A stretch of DNA of 64,000 nt from Maratus speciosus (Eukaryota; Arthropoda; Arachnida; Araneae; Salticidae), in NCBI GenBank assembly GCA_963932465.1, contig OZ010791.1:620007800-620071799 (forward strand), written 5' to 3'. The notes beneath the pieces were generated by a model. It was not told the origin of the DNA. It saw only the letters and a list, made by a program, of their open reading frames with translations, and made no database searches. The position numbers and the translations under genes were made by a program. Positions 13,305 to 24,901 of this stretch are shown here, in pieces (the first letter of the stretch is position 1; each line of letters opens with the position of its first letter).

Positions 13305-14350
13305 ATTTATGAGCATTCAAACAAAAGCAGACATGGTTACACACTGAATAACTTAATGGATACCAGTGAAATTTTTGAGGAAGGAATCTAGCTAAAAAAA
13401 ACTAATTTCGATTAAAACAATATTCCGATAGCGTCCATCGACCGAAATATATTCTGAAAATTGAGAAGAGTTCCAAAATTTTCCAAGGAAGAATTTAAAC
13501 CTTACCATAGACATTAGCATAGTACACCTTTCTGTGGCAATCGATACAAAATACTACCCATCGTAGAAATCCAAAATGGGAATTATGAACTCTTATTGAG
13601 TTCTCATAACACATTTGATTTATAAAAAATTGTCTAATCACGGAAACTATACAAATAAACTTTAGATCCTTTTATAGCTCTGTTTTCCATGCAAACAAAA
13701 TTTTCAGGTAGCATGCGATAACTTTTATTTTTAAAAACCAAATTGCTATGATATTTTTTTTAACCAGGCGATTTAAAAAGAGAAATAATAGAAAATGACC
13801 TAAAAAATGTGCGAGCAGTCTCTGTATTTCTAAAACAGTAACTAAAATTTTTTCTCAAGCTTTATGCACTAAATGGGCTCTGGAAAAATAAGCATGTTAT
13901 TGTAAACATGCTACAGAAAATAAAAACAGAAAAGTCAAACCTCAATCCACGTGCTTTAAGTGCTAAAACATATTTGACATGATTAAAAAGAAAATACAAA
14001 AGAAAAAAAGATTTATTAGAACTAAGAACATTTAATCAAAAGCAGGCATTGTTATATACTGAATAACTTAACCGAATCCAGTCAAAGGAATATTGCAAAA
14101 ACTCATTTCAAGTAAATGATATCTCAAAAGCGTTCATCGACCGAAATTTATTTCGAACATTGAAAAAAAGTGTTCCACAATTACCCTAGGGGAATTTCAA
14201 CAAGTAATTCCGACAGAAACATAATACTTCCTTCTGTATCAGTCGATAAAAAATATTACCCATCCCGGAAACCTCAGGTGGTAATTACGAACTCATGCTG
14301 ACTTCTCATAACACATTCAATTTATATAAAGAGTGCTCTAATCACGTGCA
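13305..14350. repeat. old tandem duplication, offset about 725 bp
   Basis: 13310-13645 and 14035-14350 align throughout: ACTGAATAACTTAA, GCGTTCATCGACCGAAAT/GCGTCCATCGACCGAAAT, TTCTCATAACACATT and TCTAATCACG. They are strongly diverged. No ORF is conserved between them. Confidence 0.75.
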
Positions 14351-14499
14351 CAGGATCGCGATCCGATTCCCGAAAGGTTATTTCCCTAATGCTTAAAACA
14401 GTGTCCCTTTGAATTAACCGGTTAGCCGCCTGCAATTTTTTAACAACAGCGGGAATGAATATCAATGTCGCATAACCGGTTACAAATCTAAATAAAGAA

Positions 14500-14690
14500 C
14501 AGGACTATTGAAAAACTATATCACTCATTGAAAGATGCTTTGCTTTTGGACATACGACTAATAGGTATTCGATAACTAATTTCATTTCTGAAAGCTACGA
14601 TTTTTCTCCCCTCAGTATTCCCATCTAATGATGAATGCGAATTTTATTTCCATAGCTTAATCAATGGTACGAGAAGTGTTCCATCTCAAA
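14500..14690. repeat. diverged repeat shared with 18090-18270
   Basis: Both share ACTATTGAAAAACTATATCA, GAAAGAT, (C/A)AATGGTA(C/G)GA(G/T)AA and similar order. They are roughly 3.6 kb apart and flank the 16.8 kb element. Confidence 0.6.
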
Positions 14691-14920
14691 ATATGAAAAA
14701 TTGCATATTTATATAAAGAGATTTGAATTCACTATTCAGGTTTGCCAATTAATGAGCAGTCTGACGTTTGTTCTTTGATGTCGTTATATATCCAAAAGAA
14801 TATTCGCCCAATTGTGTACTATAATAACACATTGCCGATAGGTCACGAAAAGTATCGTATTTATAAAGCATGTCTCAAATAATGATGAGAAGAATTTTTT
14901 TTTGTTTTTGTTTTTGTTTG

Positions 14921-15071
14921 CAACTGGATAAATCATATTCAAGGTTGGAGTAGCACAGCTGAAATTTATTCAAACGGAGCAAAAAAATGTACAGACCAAT
15001 ACATTTTTCGCTTTGTTGGAATACATCTGAGCTGTGCTACTCCGACCTTAAATATGATTTATGTAGTTGAA
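14921..15071. repeat. 150 bp inverted repeat
   Basis: Arms of about 40 bp (AGGTTGGAGTAGCACAGCT and its complement near 15030-15050) continue inward with lower similarity to a short loop. A third, diverged arm is at 15305-15366. Confidence 0.8.
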
Positions 15072-15664
15072 TGAAAAAAAATCCTCCTCTTCACTATGAC
15101 CTAACTGCGTGGTATACAGGAGTTTCCGTGTTATCACCCACTTTCACCATGTAAATGCTATAGTTATAACTCGCTGAATGAAACTATCGCTGCAGTTCGC
15201 AGCCATGTCCATCAAATAAAGAGTGAATTATGTCAGCCAGTTACCGTCCGGATAGATCAACAGGTATTTAAATTTGCACGACAAGCCAAGATATCTAGGT
15301 TCTGGTCTGGAAATTTTTCGCTCTGTTCGAATAAACCTCAGCTTTGCGACTGCAACCTTGAATATGTCTCAAATATATTCCTAAGCAGAAATTTTATTAA
15401 CACATTACCGAAGGGAAATGAGAAATCTCGACTGAGGGCGACCATCGACTAACCTTTCAGAAAGTGCCAAATCATACAATATCAACAATACAAATCAACA
15501 ACAATTAAATATCAACAAATATCATATTGTCGATATTAGTTTTAACTTGCAAGACATATATATTAAATCCGTAGATTGAAAGTTATATACTAATGCATGA
15601 ACTTGAGAGAGACATCTAGGAAACCAATTTACGAAAGACTTTGAGAGAGGAAGAAGCTTTTACC

Positions 15665-15960
15665 GTTTTAAAACCCAGATGAATGAGAGCGTTGATGGTC
15701 TGGTTTGATGGAAGTGGCTCGTAGTAGATAACTCCCTTCCAATCCCACCAAATAGACAGCAAATCTTTCTTCGGATGGAGAACGGCTGAACGACAGGAAA
15801 GGGACCCTTGTCTCGGCAGGACCAGGATTGTTTGTGTCCCACGTTGTCAATTGTAAAGTATCCAACTTCCGTCCCCAGTCACCAATCTTTTCAAAAAAGG
15901 ATCTTTTTCGCTGATAGAAATCCGGTCTAGAATGTTGCGGTCTGTCAGGTCATGGGCAGG
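15665..15960 (-). pseudogene. mariner-family transposase relic, central part
   Basis: One frame with a single stop reads HDLTDRNILDRIS..., DPFLKRLVTGDGSWILYN, then LHPKKDLLSIWWDWKGVIYY and EPLPSNQTINALI. HDLT, TGD..W (first catalytic Asp), HPKK, WWDWKG and LLP.NQTIN are classic mariner blocks in the right order. The stop replaces a residue right after ILYN, and a short deletion has removed part of the linker before HPKK. It is not expressed as an intact protein. The N-terminal HTH and the C-terminal part are missing on either side. Confidence 0.9.
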
Positions 15961-16243
15961 ACGGGGACTGGCGAATATGTTTATATTCTATTCGTACCAG
16001 TATTTTAAAGCATACGCTTTGTAGTACATTTGAGGACGTGAGTTTCATAACTCGCCTTATCCAAAAAATCAAATGTGGGGAAATCGCAAAAAACTTCTAA
16101 CTGCGTCCATTGGTTTTCACTGTAAACCAAGATTTTACAATGACCGAAATACACGACAAAACTAGTTTGTTTTTTAGATTGTAGTGTTTTTTCGATGTAG
16201 GTACACCAATAAAATAAATTAATAGACAAAACTATTTTTTTTT

Positions 16244-16255
16244 GGGGGGGGGGGG
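16244..16255. repeat. poly-G run (12)
   Basis: Twelve G after nine T. It is a likely slippage and sequencing-error site. Confidence 0.9.
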
Positions 16256-16799
16256 AGGGATAAGGAGAGTTTTTAAATTCACTTCATTTCTTTAGTTAAA
16301 GTGTGTGTGAAAGATTTGTTTTCAGAGAGTGGTACGAGATTAGATTAAAAATATCACGTGAATTGCGAAAGAAACTTTTGGGACAATCTTATAATTGCTT
16401 AGTTTAATATCAATGGTGGATTAATGCTTCATTCTGTTAGATTCAAAGACTAAAAAATTCCATAACCATTTATATCGACGATATTAGATCCCTGTTTAGT
16501 TTTGTATATTAACAGGCCTATATTTTTTCTATGATGTGGTTAGTTATTCAAAGAATGTATATTTAATGGTACTATATATTCACGCATCGCGGGCGGATTG
16601 CAAGACTTTTTCTCATTTATAATGCGTATCTCATATAAATATTTGTATACTTCACAACCTCTGGCTTTTTGTAAATAAAAATATATACCTACTTTGTACC
16701 AGAAAATTTAATTAAATGTGTGTTGTTTCTATGCCATAGTCATTCTAAATCACCTTAATTTCCTCCATTAAATAAATTTCTGGTTTGAAGTACGTTTTT

Positions 16800-17885
16800 A
16801 CTTTCTTCTATCTTTACAAGAAGAAAGTATTGGATTCGTGAAAAATTTCGACTTTCGGTTTTCGACGGATTTATATGTTTTAGAATGCCCAGAACACGAT
16901 GTGATGTTTTTTAGAAAATGTCTGTCTGTGAGTCTGTCTGTCACGGTCACTCTGTGACTCTGTATGTGACAAAAACTTTGTGGCCGCTCTATCTCAAGAA
17001 CTAATGTACGGAATTTCACAAAACTTCATATTTAGTTAGACCTTGATATAAACTAGACCTGATTAGTTTTTGGTGAAAATCTCCCAACAGGTGGCGCTGC
17101 TATGCGGCATTTTTCACGATTTCTGCAATAGCTATATCTCAAGAACTACTGCACGGATTTTCATAAAACTTCAGATTCGGTTAGTCCAGATATAGTTTGG
17201 TGCTGATTACTTTTTTATGAAAATCGCCCAACAGGTGGCGCTGCTATGCTACATTATTCATTATTATTGCAATAGCTCTAACTCAAGAAAAAATGCACGA
17301 ATTTTCACCAAACTTCAGATTTAGTGAGTCACTGACATAAATTAGTGCTGTTTAATTTTTGGTGAAATCGCCAAACAGGTGGCGCTGCTGTGCTGCATTT
17401 TCACAATTTCCACAAGAGCTGTATCTCAAGAACTATTGCACGGATTTTCATCAAACTTCAGATTTAGTTAGTCCTTGACATGAATTGACATATAAATTAG
17501 TGCTGTTTAATTTTTGGTGCAAATCACTCAACAGGTGGCGCTGCTATGCTGTATTTTTTGCGATTTCCGCAATAGCTTTATCTCAAGAACTAACGCTTAG
17601 ATTTTCAACAAACTTCAAATTCAGGTATACTTTGATATCATTTAGTGCTGTTTATTTTTGGTGTAAAACGCTCAACAGGTGGCGCTGCTATGCTAAATTT
17701 TTCAGAATTTTCGCTATAGCTCTATCTCAAGAACTAATGCACGAATTTTCATCCAACTTCAAATTCAGATATACTTTGATATGAATTGGTGCTAAATTCA
17801 TGTAATTTCTTGTACTATTTAAATGATTTAATTGACGTGATTTATAGAAGAAAGTTTTGTGATGGCCACAACATACTAGTTTTTA
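16800..17885. mobile_element. hairpin/tandem-repeat family, copy 2 (longest array)
   Basis: It starts with the hairpin TACTTTCTTCT...AGAAGAAAGTA, then TGTCTGTCTGTGAGTCTGTC, then about six units of roughly 145-150 bp, each with CTCAAGAAC(T)A, GATTTTCA..AACTTCA, and CAACAGGTGGCGCTGCTATG. It ends GATGGCCACAACATACTAGT, matching the tail of the other copies. No coding content is credible: the short frames follow the repeat. Confidence 0.8.
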
Positions 17886-18843
17886 TTTTTAAAAAGTCGG
17901 AGATTGACATGGATGAATTTCCAATAGCAATTTTATTTAAAATCATATTTCTTATTTCTGTGCGACAGATATTTGACTTATTTTATTACAGAAAATTTCC
18001 GGTTTTAAACATTTTTTTTTCTCTCTATTAGGAAGATAACCACAAGTTTACGTTATCTTAAATGAATAGCTCATAAAATATGAATAGTTACATAGAATAG
18101 AACTATTGAAAAACTATATCACTCGATGAAAGATTATTACTTTGGGATATACAACTATTAAGTATTCAGTAATTAATTTTGTTTCTGAACTCTGCAATAT
18201 TCTTCCACTGATAGATGCGCATTATATTTACGTAGTTCAATTAATGGTAGGATAATGCTTCATTCTCTAATGAAAGAATTGCAATTCCACCGAATATTTG
18301 ACAACGCTGTTTAGCTTAGATAATTATTTAGCAATAATCGATTTGAGATATTAAGATTGAGTAGAAAACGGCGAAACGGATTATTCTTTAGCGCATAAAT
18401 ATGCATAAAAGCTTTGCTAAGAAAGGTTTTGTCATTGAATAATGAATTAACTTATTATTACTTTGCTTATGAGAGTCTTGTACAAACATAAGATATTTGG
18501 AACAACTATTTATAAATTATTCAAAACAATTAAAGGTAGTAACAATTTTTTCAATTTTCTTGTTCGATGCAAATCGGTTAAATTGACAACGCGTCTAGTC
18601 AAGGGCAATGCTTTTTCATTTTTTATTTTCAAATAACAGCTCGCAGGTATGATCTGACCTGTCTTGAATATATATTTTTTAAATTCTAATTCACTAATTA
18701 TATCACTTAAAATTAGTCACTTAAGACATGATATTACTATGATTTAAATCGCATGTTTTCGTTATTTCCACTATTTTATCCATTCTAAACATACATATTT
18801 GCATTGCTGTCGACACCACACCCGGAATATTGAGAATCTGGGT

Positions 18844-19243
18844 GATTCCGTGGAGAGTCACACACGTAACGCAGGCTTTAATTTGCATTTATTCAATTAT
18901 TTATTATATTTTAATGTTAATTATGATTTTAGGTGTTATGGTAAATAAGTTATTAGCAATTTTTTAAATTTAAATGTGTGGCAATAAGACTCACAGAAGT
19001 ATATCATTTAATTTCATTACTCAAAATGTGCTTTTTTTCTACTTCAGAAAAAAAGCACAGTTTGTGTATGAAATTAAATGATATATTTCTGTGAGTTTTA
19101 CTTACACACATTTAAACTAAAATATGTGTTATTAACTTATTTACCATAACACCTAAAATCAGAATTAACATTAAAATATAATAAATAATTGAATAAATGC
19201 AAATTAAAGCCTGCGTTACGTGTGTGACTCTCCGCATGGAATC
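18844..19243. mobile_element. 400 bp full-length palindrome (foldback MITE)
   Basis: The arms run from GATTCCGTGGAGAGTCACAC to its complement at 19243 and stay paired almost to the centre near 19040 (TGTGCTTTTTTTCT / AGAAAAAAAGCACA). The arms differ at few positions, so it is either young or kept similar by gene conversion. Confidence 0.88.
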
Positions 19244-19949
19244 GCCCTACTATTAAATTTCGTGCATAACGAAATGCATATGTATTTCAGATCACGGAGC
19301 AACCTCGGCCACAAACCGCATAAATTCATTCAAACCGAAGACTAAAAATAATATATCGCTTGGCAATAGATTAAGCCTGAAATCATATTTCAATAACTAG
19401 AAAAGAAATTTTCAATGAAAGATGTTACAACAGAGGAAAATAAAACAAAAAATATATACAGTTAGCCATTCGCTATATCACGCTTATCGGGGGGACAACA
19501 AAGAGCGCCATATATCCGAATAACTTTATGAGATCTAGGATATCAAAAATTATAGAAAGATAATCTTCAGGTAAATTATGTTTGTCTTGAAAATGTTAAT
19601 TCATGTGCATATTATAATTTCCTTAACAAAATAAATAAGATATAATAAGATTTACTAATTTTTATCTTCATAGTCAATTTCTTTAATAATAGAGAGCTTT
19701 TTATTACTTTTCTTCTTCATAAACAAAAACAGACATATGTAAATGGCCAATATATAACAATTAGCCCTTTTTTCTCCTTTTCTGGAAAAGAATAGCTTCC
19801 TTCAAAGAATACGGTCCAAAATAAATGCAACACACATGTAACTATTTTTAAGCCTCAAAATAATTATCTTCACGTATGGGCACCATTAGAGGGTTGGCCA
19901 GATTGGCCTACTTTTTATTCAGAAATTCCGATTTCATAGCAAACATTCC

Positions 19950-20550
19950 GAATAGTATTTTTCAATTCCTACTATTAGCTCACACTCTCCCTATATTTAT
20001 TTATATATTTATATATTTATCTTGTACAAATTTTCAATCGTTAATAAAATACTCATTATTCATCCTATCAGGTTGAAATAATTTTTTTAAAACTTGTACT
20101 GGATGACAATTGATGTTAATAAAGTTTTTTCAAATATTAATTAATTAAATTTTAATTAATTAATTAGATTTTAATTAATTTTAGTTTTGCATGGGAAACA
20201 AAATGGCCGCCATTGGTTATTGAATTTCAATGAAAGTATTTTCAATAAGGGTTACCATAGGGGGGTACCCAGTTCTGTCGCCAAAAACCGCCAAGTTTGT
20301 CCCCAACTTGGCGATATATCGCCAAATTTGGCGGCCAAAATGAGTCGCCAAAAGTGACGCCAACTTGGCGATATCTGTAATATTTCGCCAAATTCCCATA
20401 GAGTTCCATTGTAAACCTACTTGCTTATAGAAAATCAACAAATTGAGATATTTTAAGGCAACAAAAACTCATATTAGCTTGATTATATTAAATTTTTCTT
20501 TGATGGCCTAAGTAGGAATTGACTTTAAAAACAAAATTTTTATATTACTT
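19950..20550 (-). repeat. dispersed repeat with CGCCAA/TTGGCG hairpins, uninterrupted copy
   Basis: This is a copy of the family at 34555-35055 (plus 38157-38200) and 62565-62790, here inverted. It includes GCCAACTTGGCGATAT hairpins at 20290-20400 and an AATTAATTAA-rich tail. Its left part shows CTCACACTCTCCCTATATTT with no insertion. Confidence 0.8.
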
Positions 20551-20892
20551 GTTCGTTTTATTTAATAACAGACGCTTCATAATTGTATAAAATAAAAATT
20601 CTTTCGAAATTTTTGAACAAAACCACCAAATTGTCAACTTTATTTAATACAGAAAATTCATTTGTGATCCTGTGATTTACTACTAAAACACATTCTTTTT
20701 AAAATAAAGTAAGTTTTTAGTGACCTGAAAAATACAAATAAAACATTTTTTCATTGAACTAAAACTAAGAGAAAAATGCAAAGATAATTAAATATTAGAT
20801 AGGAATACCGCGCCAATTTAACGGAATATTTTTTAACATCGTTTTGTATATGACAAAATGTGTTATTCCTACAACGTCTTGCCACCCAATTT

Positions 20893-21870
20893 CACCTTTT
20901 TACTTTCTTCTATCTTTACAGGAAGAAAGTATTGGATTCGTGAAAATTCTCGACTTCCGGTTTTCGACGGATTTATACGTTTTAGAAGATCCTTGAACAC
21001 GATTTGATTGCTTTTAGAAAATGTCTGTCTGTGAGTCTGTATGCGACACACATTTTGTGGGTGCTCTATTCCAAGAACGAATGCGCGGAATTTAAACATT
21101 TAGATTCAGTTAGTTCCTGATATAAGTGGATGCTGATTAGTTTTTGGTGTAAATCGCACAACATCAGGTGGCGCGGTTATGCTGCATTTTTCTCGATTTC
21201 AGCAATAGCTCTATCTCAAGAACAAACTCGCGGATTTTCATCGAACTTCAGATTCAGTGTGACGTTGATATTAGTTGTTGATTACGTTTTGGTGTAAAAA
21301 GCCCAGCAGGTGGCGTTGCTATGCTGTATTTTTCAAGATTTACATGATTTAGCAATAGTCATATCAAGAACTAATGCACGCAATCTCGTCAGCCTTCATA
21401 TTCTGTTAGACCTTGACATAAGTTGGTGCTGATTAGGTTTTCCTGCAAATCTTATAACAGATGGCGCTGCTATGTTGCATTTTTCACGATTTTTGCGATA
21501 ACTATATCTCAAAAACTAATGCATGGAGTTTAATTATATTTCATATTCTGTTTCACTTTCACATGAATACATCCTTATTGGGTTTGTGTGTATACTGCGC
21601 GACTGTTGTTGCTTTTATGCTCTTTAGGTTTGGGATTTTGTTTGCAAACATGTAAGAGGATCGGTACCACAATTCAATGATTTGTTTGAAAGATTCGATG
21701 CTTCTATCGCATTTTTAAAAGCACACAATCCAACAAGTCTATACCTTTAGAATCTTCATGATGGCCAATGATTTTCAATTAATTTTGGCAATGTGATACA
21801 GAATTTTGAAGTACATTAACTGGTATGAGAAAGAAGAAAATTTTGAGATTGGTACATCCGACTAGTTACT
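20893..21870. mobile_element. hairpin/tandem-repeat family, copy 3
   Basis: It has the hairpin TACTTTCTTC...GAAGAAAGTA, TGTCTGTCTGTGAGTCTGTA, four diverged units with CAGGTGGCG(C/T)(G/T)(G/C)(T/C)TATG, and the tail GATTGGTACATCCGACTAGT at about 21850-21869. Confidence 0.78.
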
Positions 21871-22155
21871 TTTGCTTTACGAAATTTCCATTGCGGTATT
21901 ATAGAAAAGCGTCCGTTATAAACATACAAAAACTCACTTAAATTTCTATTACAGTTTTGAAGAAATGTCGATTTTCTTCGGAAATTTCAACAATTGTTGT
22001 GATTGTCAGTCTACATATACAGGCCAGTCTACATATACATATATTAATGTCCATAATTAAACAACCCTACTTTAAAATTGGCTACAGACAAAGCAATTGT
22101 TCACAAAGTTGTGAAATTATGTGAAAGACAATGAGATGGAAATTTGTTTAACCCC

Positions 22156-22363
22156 TTAACCCTAGAACTACCGGAAATTTTACTCAAGTTTTATAAAAAC
22201 ATTCTACACCAGAATTTTTACTTAAAACTATTTAATTTGTTTATTTAACTTATTATTGTCTGATTTATACATTTAGTTTGTTTTGAAGAAATTTCTGGTT
22301 TGAATAAATATTTTGAATGTACATGTCGGGTCCAATGGACCCGTCTGGTAGACGGAAGGTTAA
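22156..22363. mobile_element. 208 bp TTAA-bounded MITE with internal palindrome
   Basis: The ends are TTAACCCTAGAACTACCGG and ...TCTGGTAGACGGAAGGTTAA. It carries GGGTCCAATGGACCC near the right end. The TTAA boundaries and CCCTAGAA-like end are piggyBac-like. Confidence 0.82.
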
Positions 22364-23069
22364 TTCTCGCTCCCATCATATTCTCGGGCTGTGTCTTTTA
22401 CTCAAATTGTTTGATTCCCACCAGTTTTATAAAATAGTGAAATTGGCTATATTTAAGTATATTTTTCCTGTCATTAAATAAGGCGAATATTTCTTTTTCA
22501 TAAAAGTGGTGCCAATAAGCAATTTGAATTTTTCAACCGTAATTTAATTCGAGCGTTAAGCAAAAAAGTTCAAAATTTTGTCACCAGAGGGCGATTTTTG
22601 ATAAATTACATATTTAGGATTACGATAGTTAAGAAATTTTATTTATTAACTTAACCTGTTTCTAAAGACAGCATTTCACGACATGTTCCTAGCATTTCCC
22701 GGACCACACCGTGGTCAACTGTGGAACATGCTATCTTACGATTCCGGTATTTGAAAAGGATGACCGTCATGTGGAACCTTTTTGGTTATAGCAAAGTTTG
22801 TTAAACTATCGTAAATGTATACTAAATATGTAATTCGTTGAAAAACGGCCTCCTAATTTTTTTTTTCGCTCCAACAAATCCCCATACTTTTATTATGTCC
22901 TCCAAAAAATTTCACAACATTCTGAACAATAGTTTCGTCTGTAGACAACTTTAAAATGGGGTATTTACGGATACCCTGTAAATAAAATTTCTAAACTACC
23001 GTAATGCTAAATGAGTAATTTATTAAAAAGCGCTCTCTGGTGGCGAAATTTTGATTTTTTTTTTTCGGC

Positions 23070-23831
23070 TTAAGGGGTCTCAGGACTCAAAGCTTCAAAA
23101 TTTTCGAAATTTTAATTTTTTTTAGATGTTAAACTCCTATCTTTTCTGAACATTTTAATGTAGTTGTTTCCTTTAAATTCTCATTAGAACAGATGTTATG
23201 GCGTTTAGAATTACACCCGCTCAGTAGTTGAAGCGGCGTTTCCAAACCTTTGAAGTCATTTTTCTCCAAATGACGTTTTTGGGCATAACGCAATATCTCA
23301 AAAACTTCTAAATATTTTTTTTTTTTTTTTTTATAAAATTTTCAAAACATACGTTTCATGTTAATTTGTATAAACTGAACCTAAAATTTCCTTTTTATTG
23401 TTCAAATAAATATATTTTTTAGGTGAATATGTTGTTGAAATTTTCAAAAATATTTATTAGATAAATACAATTTTGTATTAAAAATATAAAAATGCTTTAA
23501 ATACAAATTTATTTAAGTTCAGAGTAATTATTACAATCTGATGTATAAGTAGGCACCAAAATTTTTATTCATGTTGCAATAGTTTCTAATTGTGCGCGTA
23601 AGTTGTTATACCAATTTTCTGCTCTTCAAATATCTGACAGTTTGGAACCCCCCGTAAATGCTAATTCTGCATCTTGCAATTTTTTAAACACATAAAATGA
23701 AAGAACGTACATATATCTTTCATCTCAATAAAAATTGCGTTTTAAAATCATATACATTTGAAGATATTAAATGTTGAAAACAATCTATTTTTTTCATTTT
23801 TTCAAATTTTAAGAGTCCTGACACCCCTTAA
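23070..23831. mobile_element. 762 bp TTAA-bounded MITE (TTAAGGGG class)
   Basis: The ends are TTAAGGGGTCTCAGGACTC and GAGTCCTGACACCCCTTAA. The interior shares TCATTAGAACAGATGTTAT with the copy at 27904-28600 (TTAATTAGAACAGATATTAT). It is non-coding and AT-rich. Confidence 0.85.
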
Positions 23832-24089
23832 AAAAATTCCCATCCCTTTATTATGCATTTCACTACTTTATGAACAATAGTCTTGTCTTGTATACAACAT
23901 TAAAGTAGGGTCGTTTTATTATGGACACCCTGTACATTAAAAAAGAAAAATTTTTAACGAAAAAAGAATTTCAGTTAAAAAAAGTTTACTTCATAAGAAA
24001 ACTAGTATATTGTGGTTATCGATTCTATACAAATCAAATAGTCTGCAAAAAAAAAAATAATAAATAACAATCTATTCGTTCTTGAAATA

Positions 24090-24250
24090 GAGCGGCCGCA
24101 AATTTTGAGTCACATACAGACAGACTCGAGAACAGACATTTTCTGGAAACAGTCAAATCGTGTTCAGGACCTTCTAAAACGTATAAATCTGTTGAAAACC
24201 GTAAGTCGAAAATTTTCATGAATCCAATACTTTCTTCTTCTAAAGAAAAG
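24090..24250 (-). mobile_element. hairpin/tandem-repeat family, 5' fragment
   Basis: It is an inverted match to the start of the 20.9 kb copy (GAATCCAATACTTTCTTC, AGACATTTTCTGGAAA, ACGTATAAATC). No array or tail is present. Confidence 0.75.
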
Positions 24251-24370
24251 AAAACAGAAGATAATAAAAACATCAAACCCACCACTTTTGAGTAAATGTT
24301 TCCAAGAAGTCTAGAAAACTGAAAAGTTAGCAGATGTAATGTAATAATGTGGCAAATACATATTAATAGA

Positions 24371-24582
24371 GTAACGCCTTCCCGACGAGTGTCACATATG
24401 CGTGGCGTATAGTATGCAGTGCACATTTCTTAATTTCCACTACCACTATTTTCGAATGGTAATTTTCGTTTTGTTCAATCATAGAATTTCTGAGAATACA
24501 TAAACCAAAGATTATTATTCGGAAGTATTTGGGCTTAAAAATTAAAAAAATGTACATGGGATGTTCGCTGCTAAGGCGTTAA
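24371..24582. mobile_element. 212 bp TTAA-type MITE beside the exon C donor
   Basis: The left end is GTAACGCCTTCCCGACGAGT (TTAA decayed to GTAA) and the right end is GCTGCTAAGGCGTTAA. The CGACGAGTG string matches the MITE at 3965. Its right edge is 18 bases from the first base of the Duox intron. Confidence 0.75.
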
Positions 24583-24600
24583 AGATTCTAAGATCCTTAC

Positions 24601-24788
24601 CTGCTCCCTTGGACTATTTGGAGACTGGCCTGTCCGCAGATCGTAGTGCGCTCTGTGAAAAGGCATGAACCTGTGACCGCGACACGACTTGTCGTAGGTA
24701 TCGTCGCATGTATCGATCTCTATTTTGTGTAGTTCGATGGGACATCCAGCCTCACTGGCCATTAAGATTTCTGAAGTGACCACTTGAC
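24601..24788 (-). CDS. Duox: Duox internal exon C (peroxidase-homology domain)
   Basis: This exon encodes (G)QVVTSEILMASEAGCPIELH, then KIEIDTCDDTYDKSCRGHRF, then MPFHRAHYDLRTGQSPNSPREQ (the last residues before the donor). FFGQVV.(N/S)EI.MASE.GCPIE, RG....PFHR and TGQSPN(S/A)PREQ are DUOX signatures. The next family motif, INQ.T.(W)IDGS, would open the following exon, which I did not find. In heme peroxidases such as MPO the distal His lies in an LLDHDL motif. Here the equivalent stretch reads VVTSEI, with no His, as is usual for DUOX peroxidase-homology domains. The acceptor is TTTCTTTTTACAG and the donor is GCAG|GTAAGG, starting at 24600. The exon is 188 nt, phase 1 to phase 0. Its intact frame and splice sites point to a functional gene. 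Confidence 0.94.
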
Positions 24789-24901
24789 CTGTAAAAAGAA
24801 AAGGCAAAAAAATTTAGACATCAAAACAAAGAATTAAAACACCAATTAGATATTAGAAGAACTGGATATCAGTAACAACATGCATAATAATCACTTATAA
24901 A

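Noticed and set aside
17485..17784. Internally repeated 99-codon plus frame
   Set aside because: The repeats mirror the 145-150 bp DNA units. No family or start context supports it.
1..24600. Further Duox exon (INQ.T.WIDGS)
   Set aside because: No minus-strand sequence matching this conserved block was spotted by eye. A profile search would be decisive.
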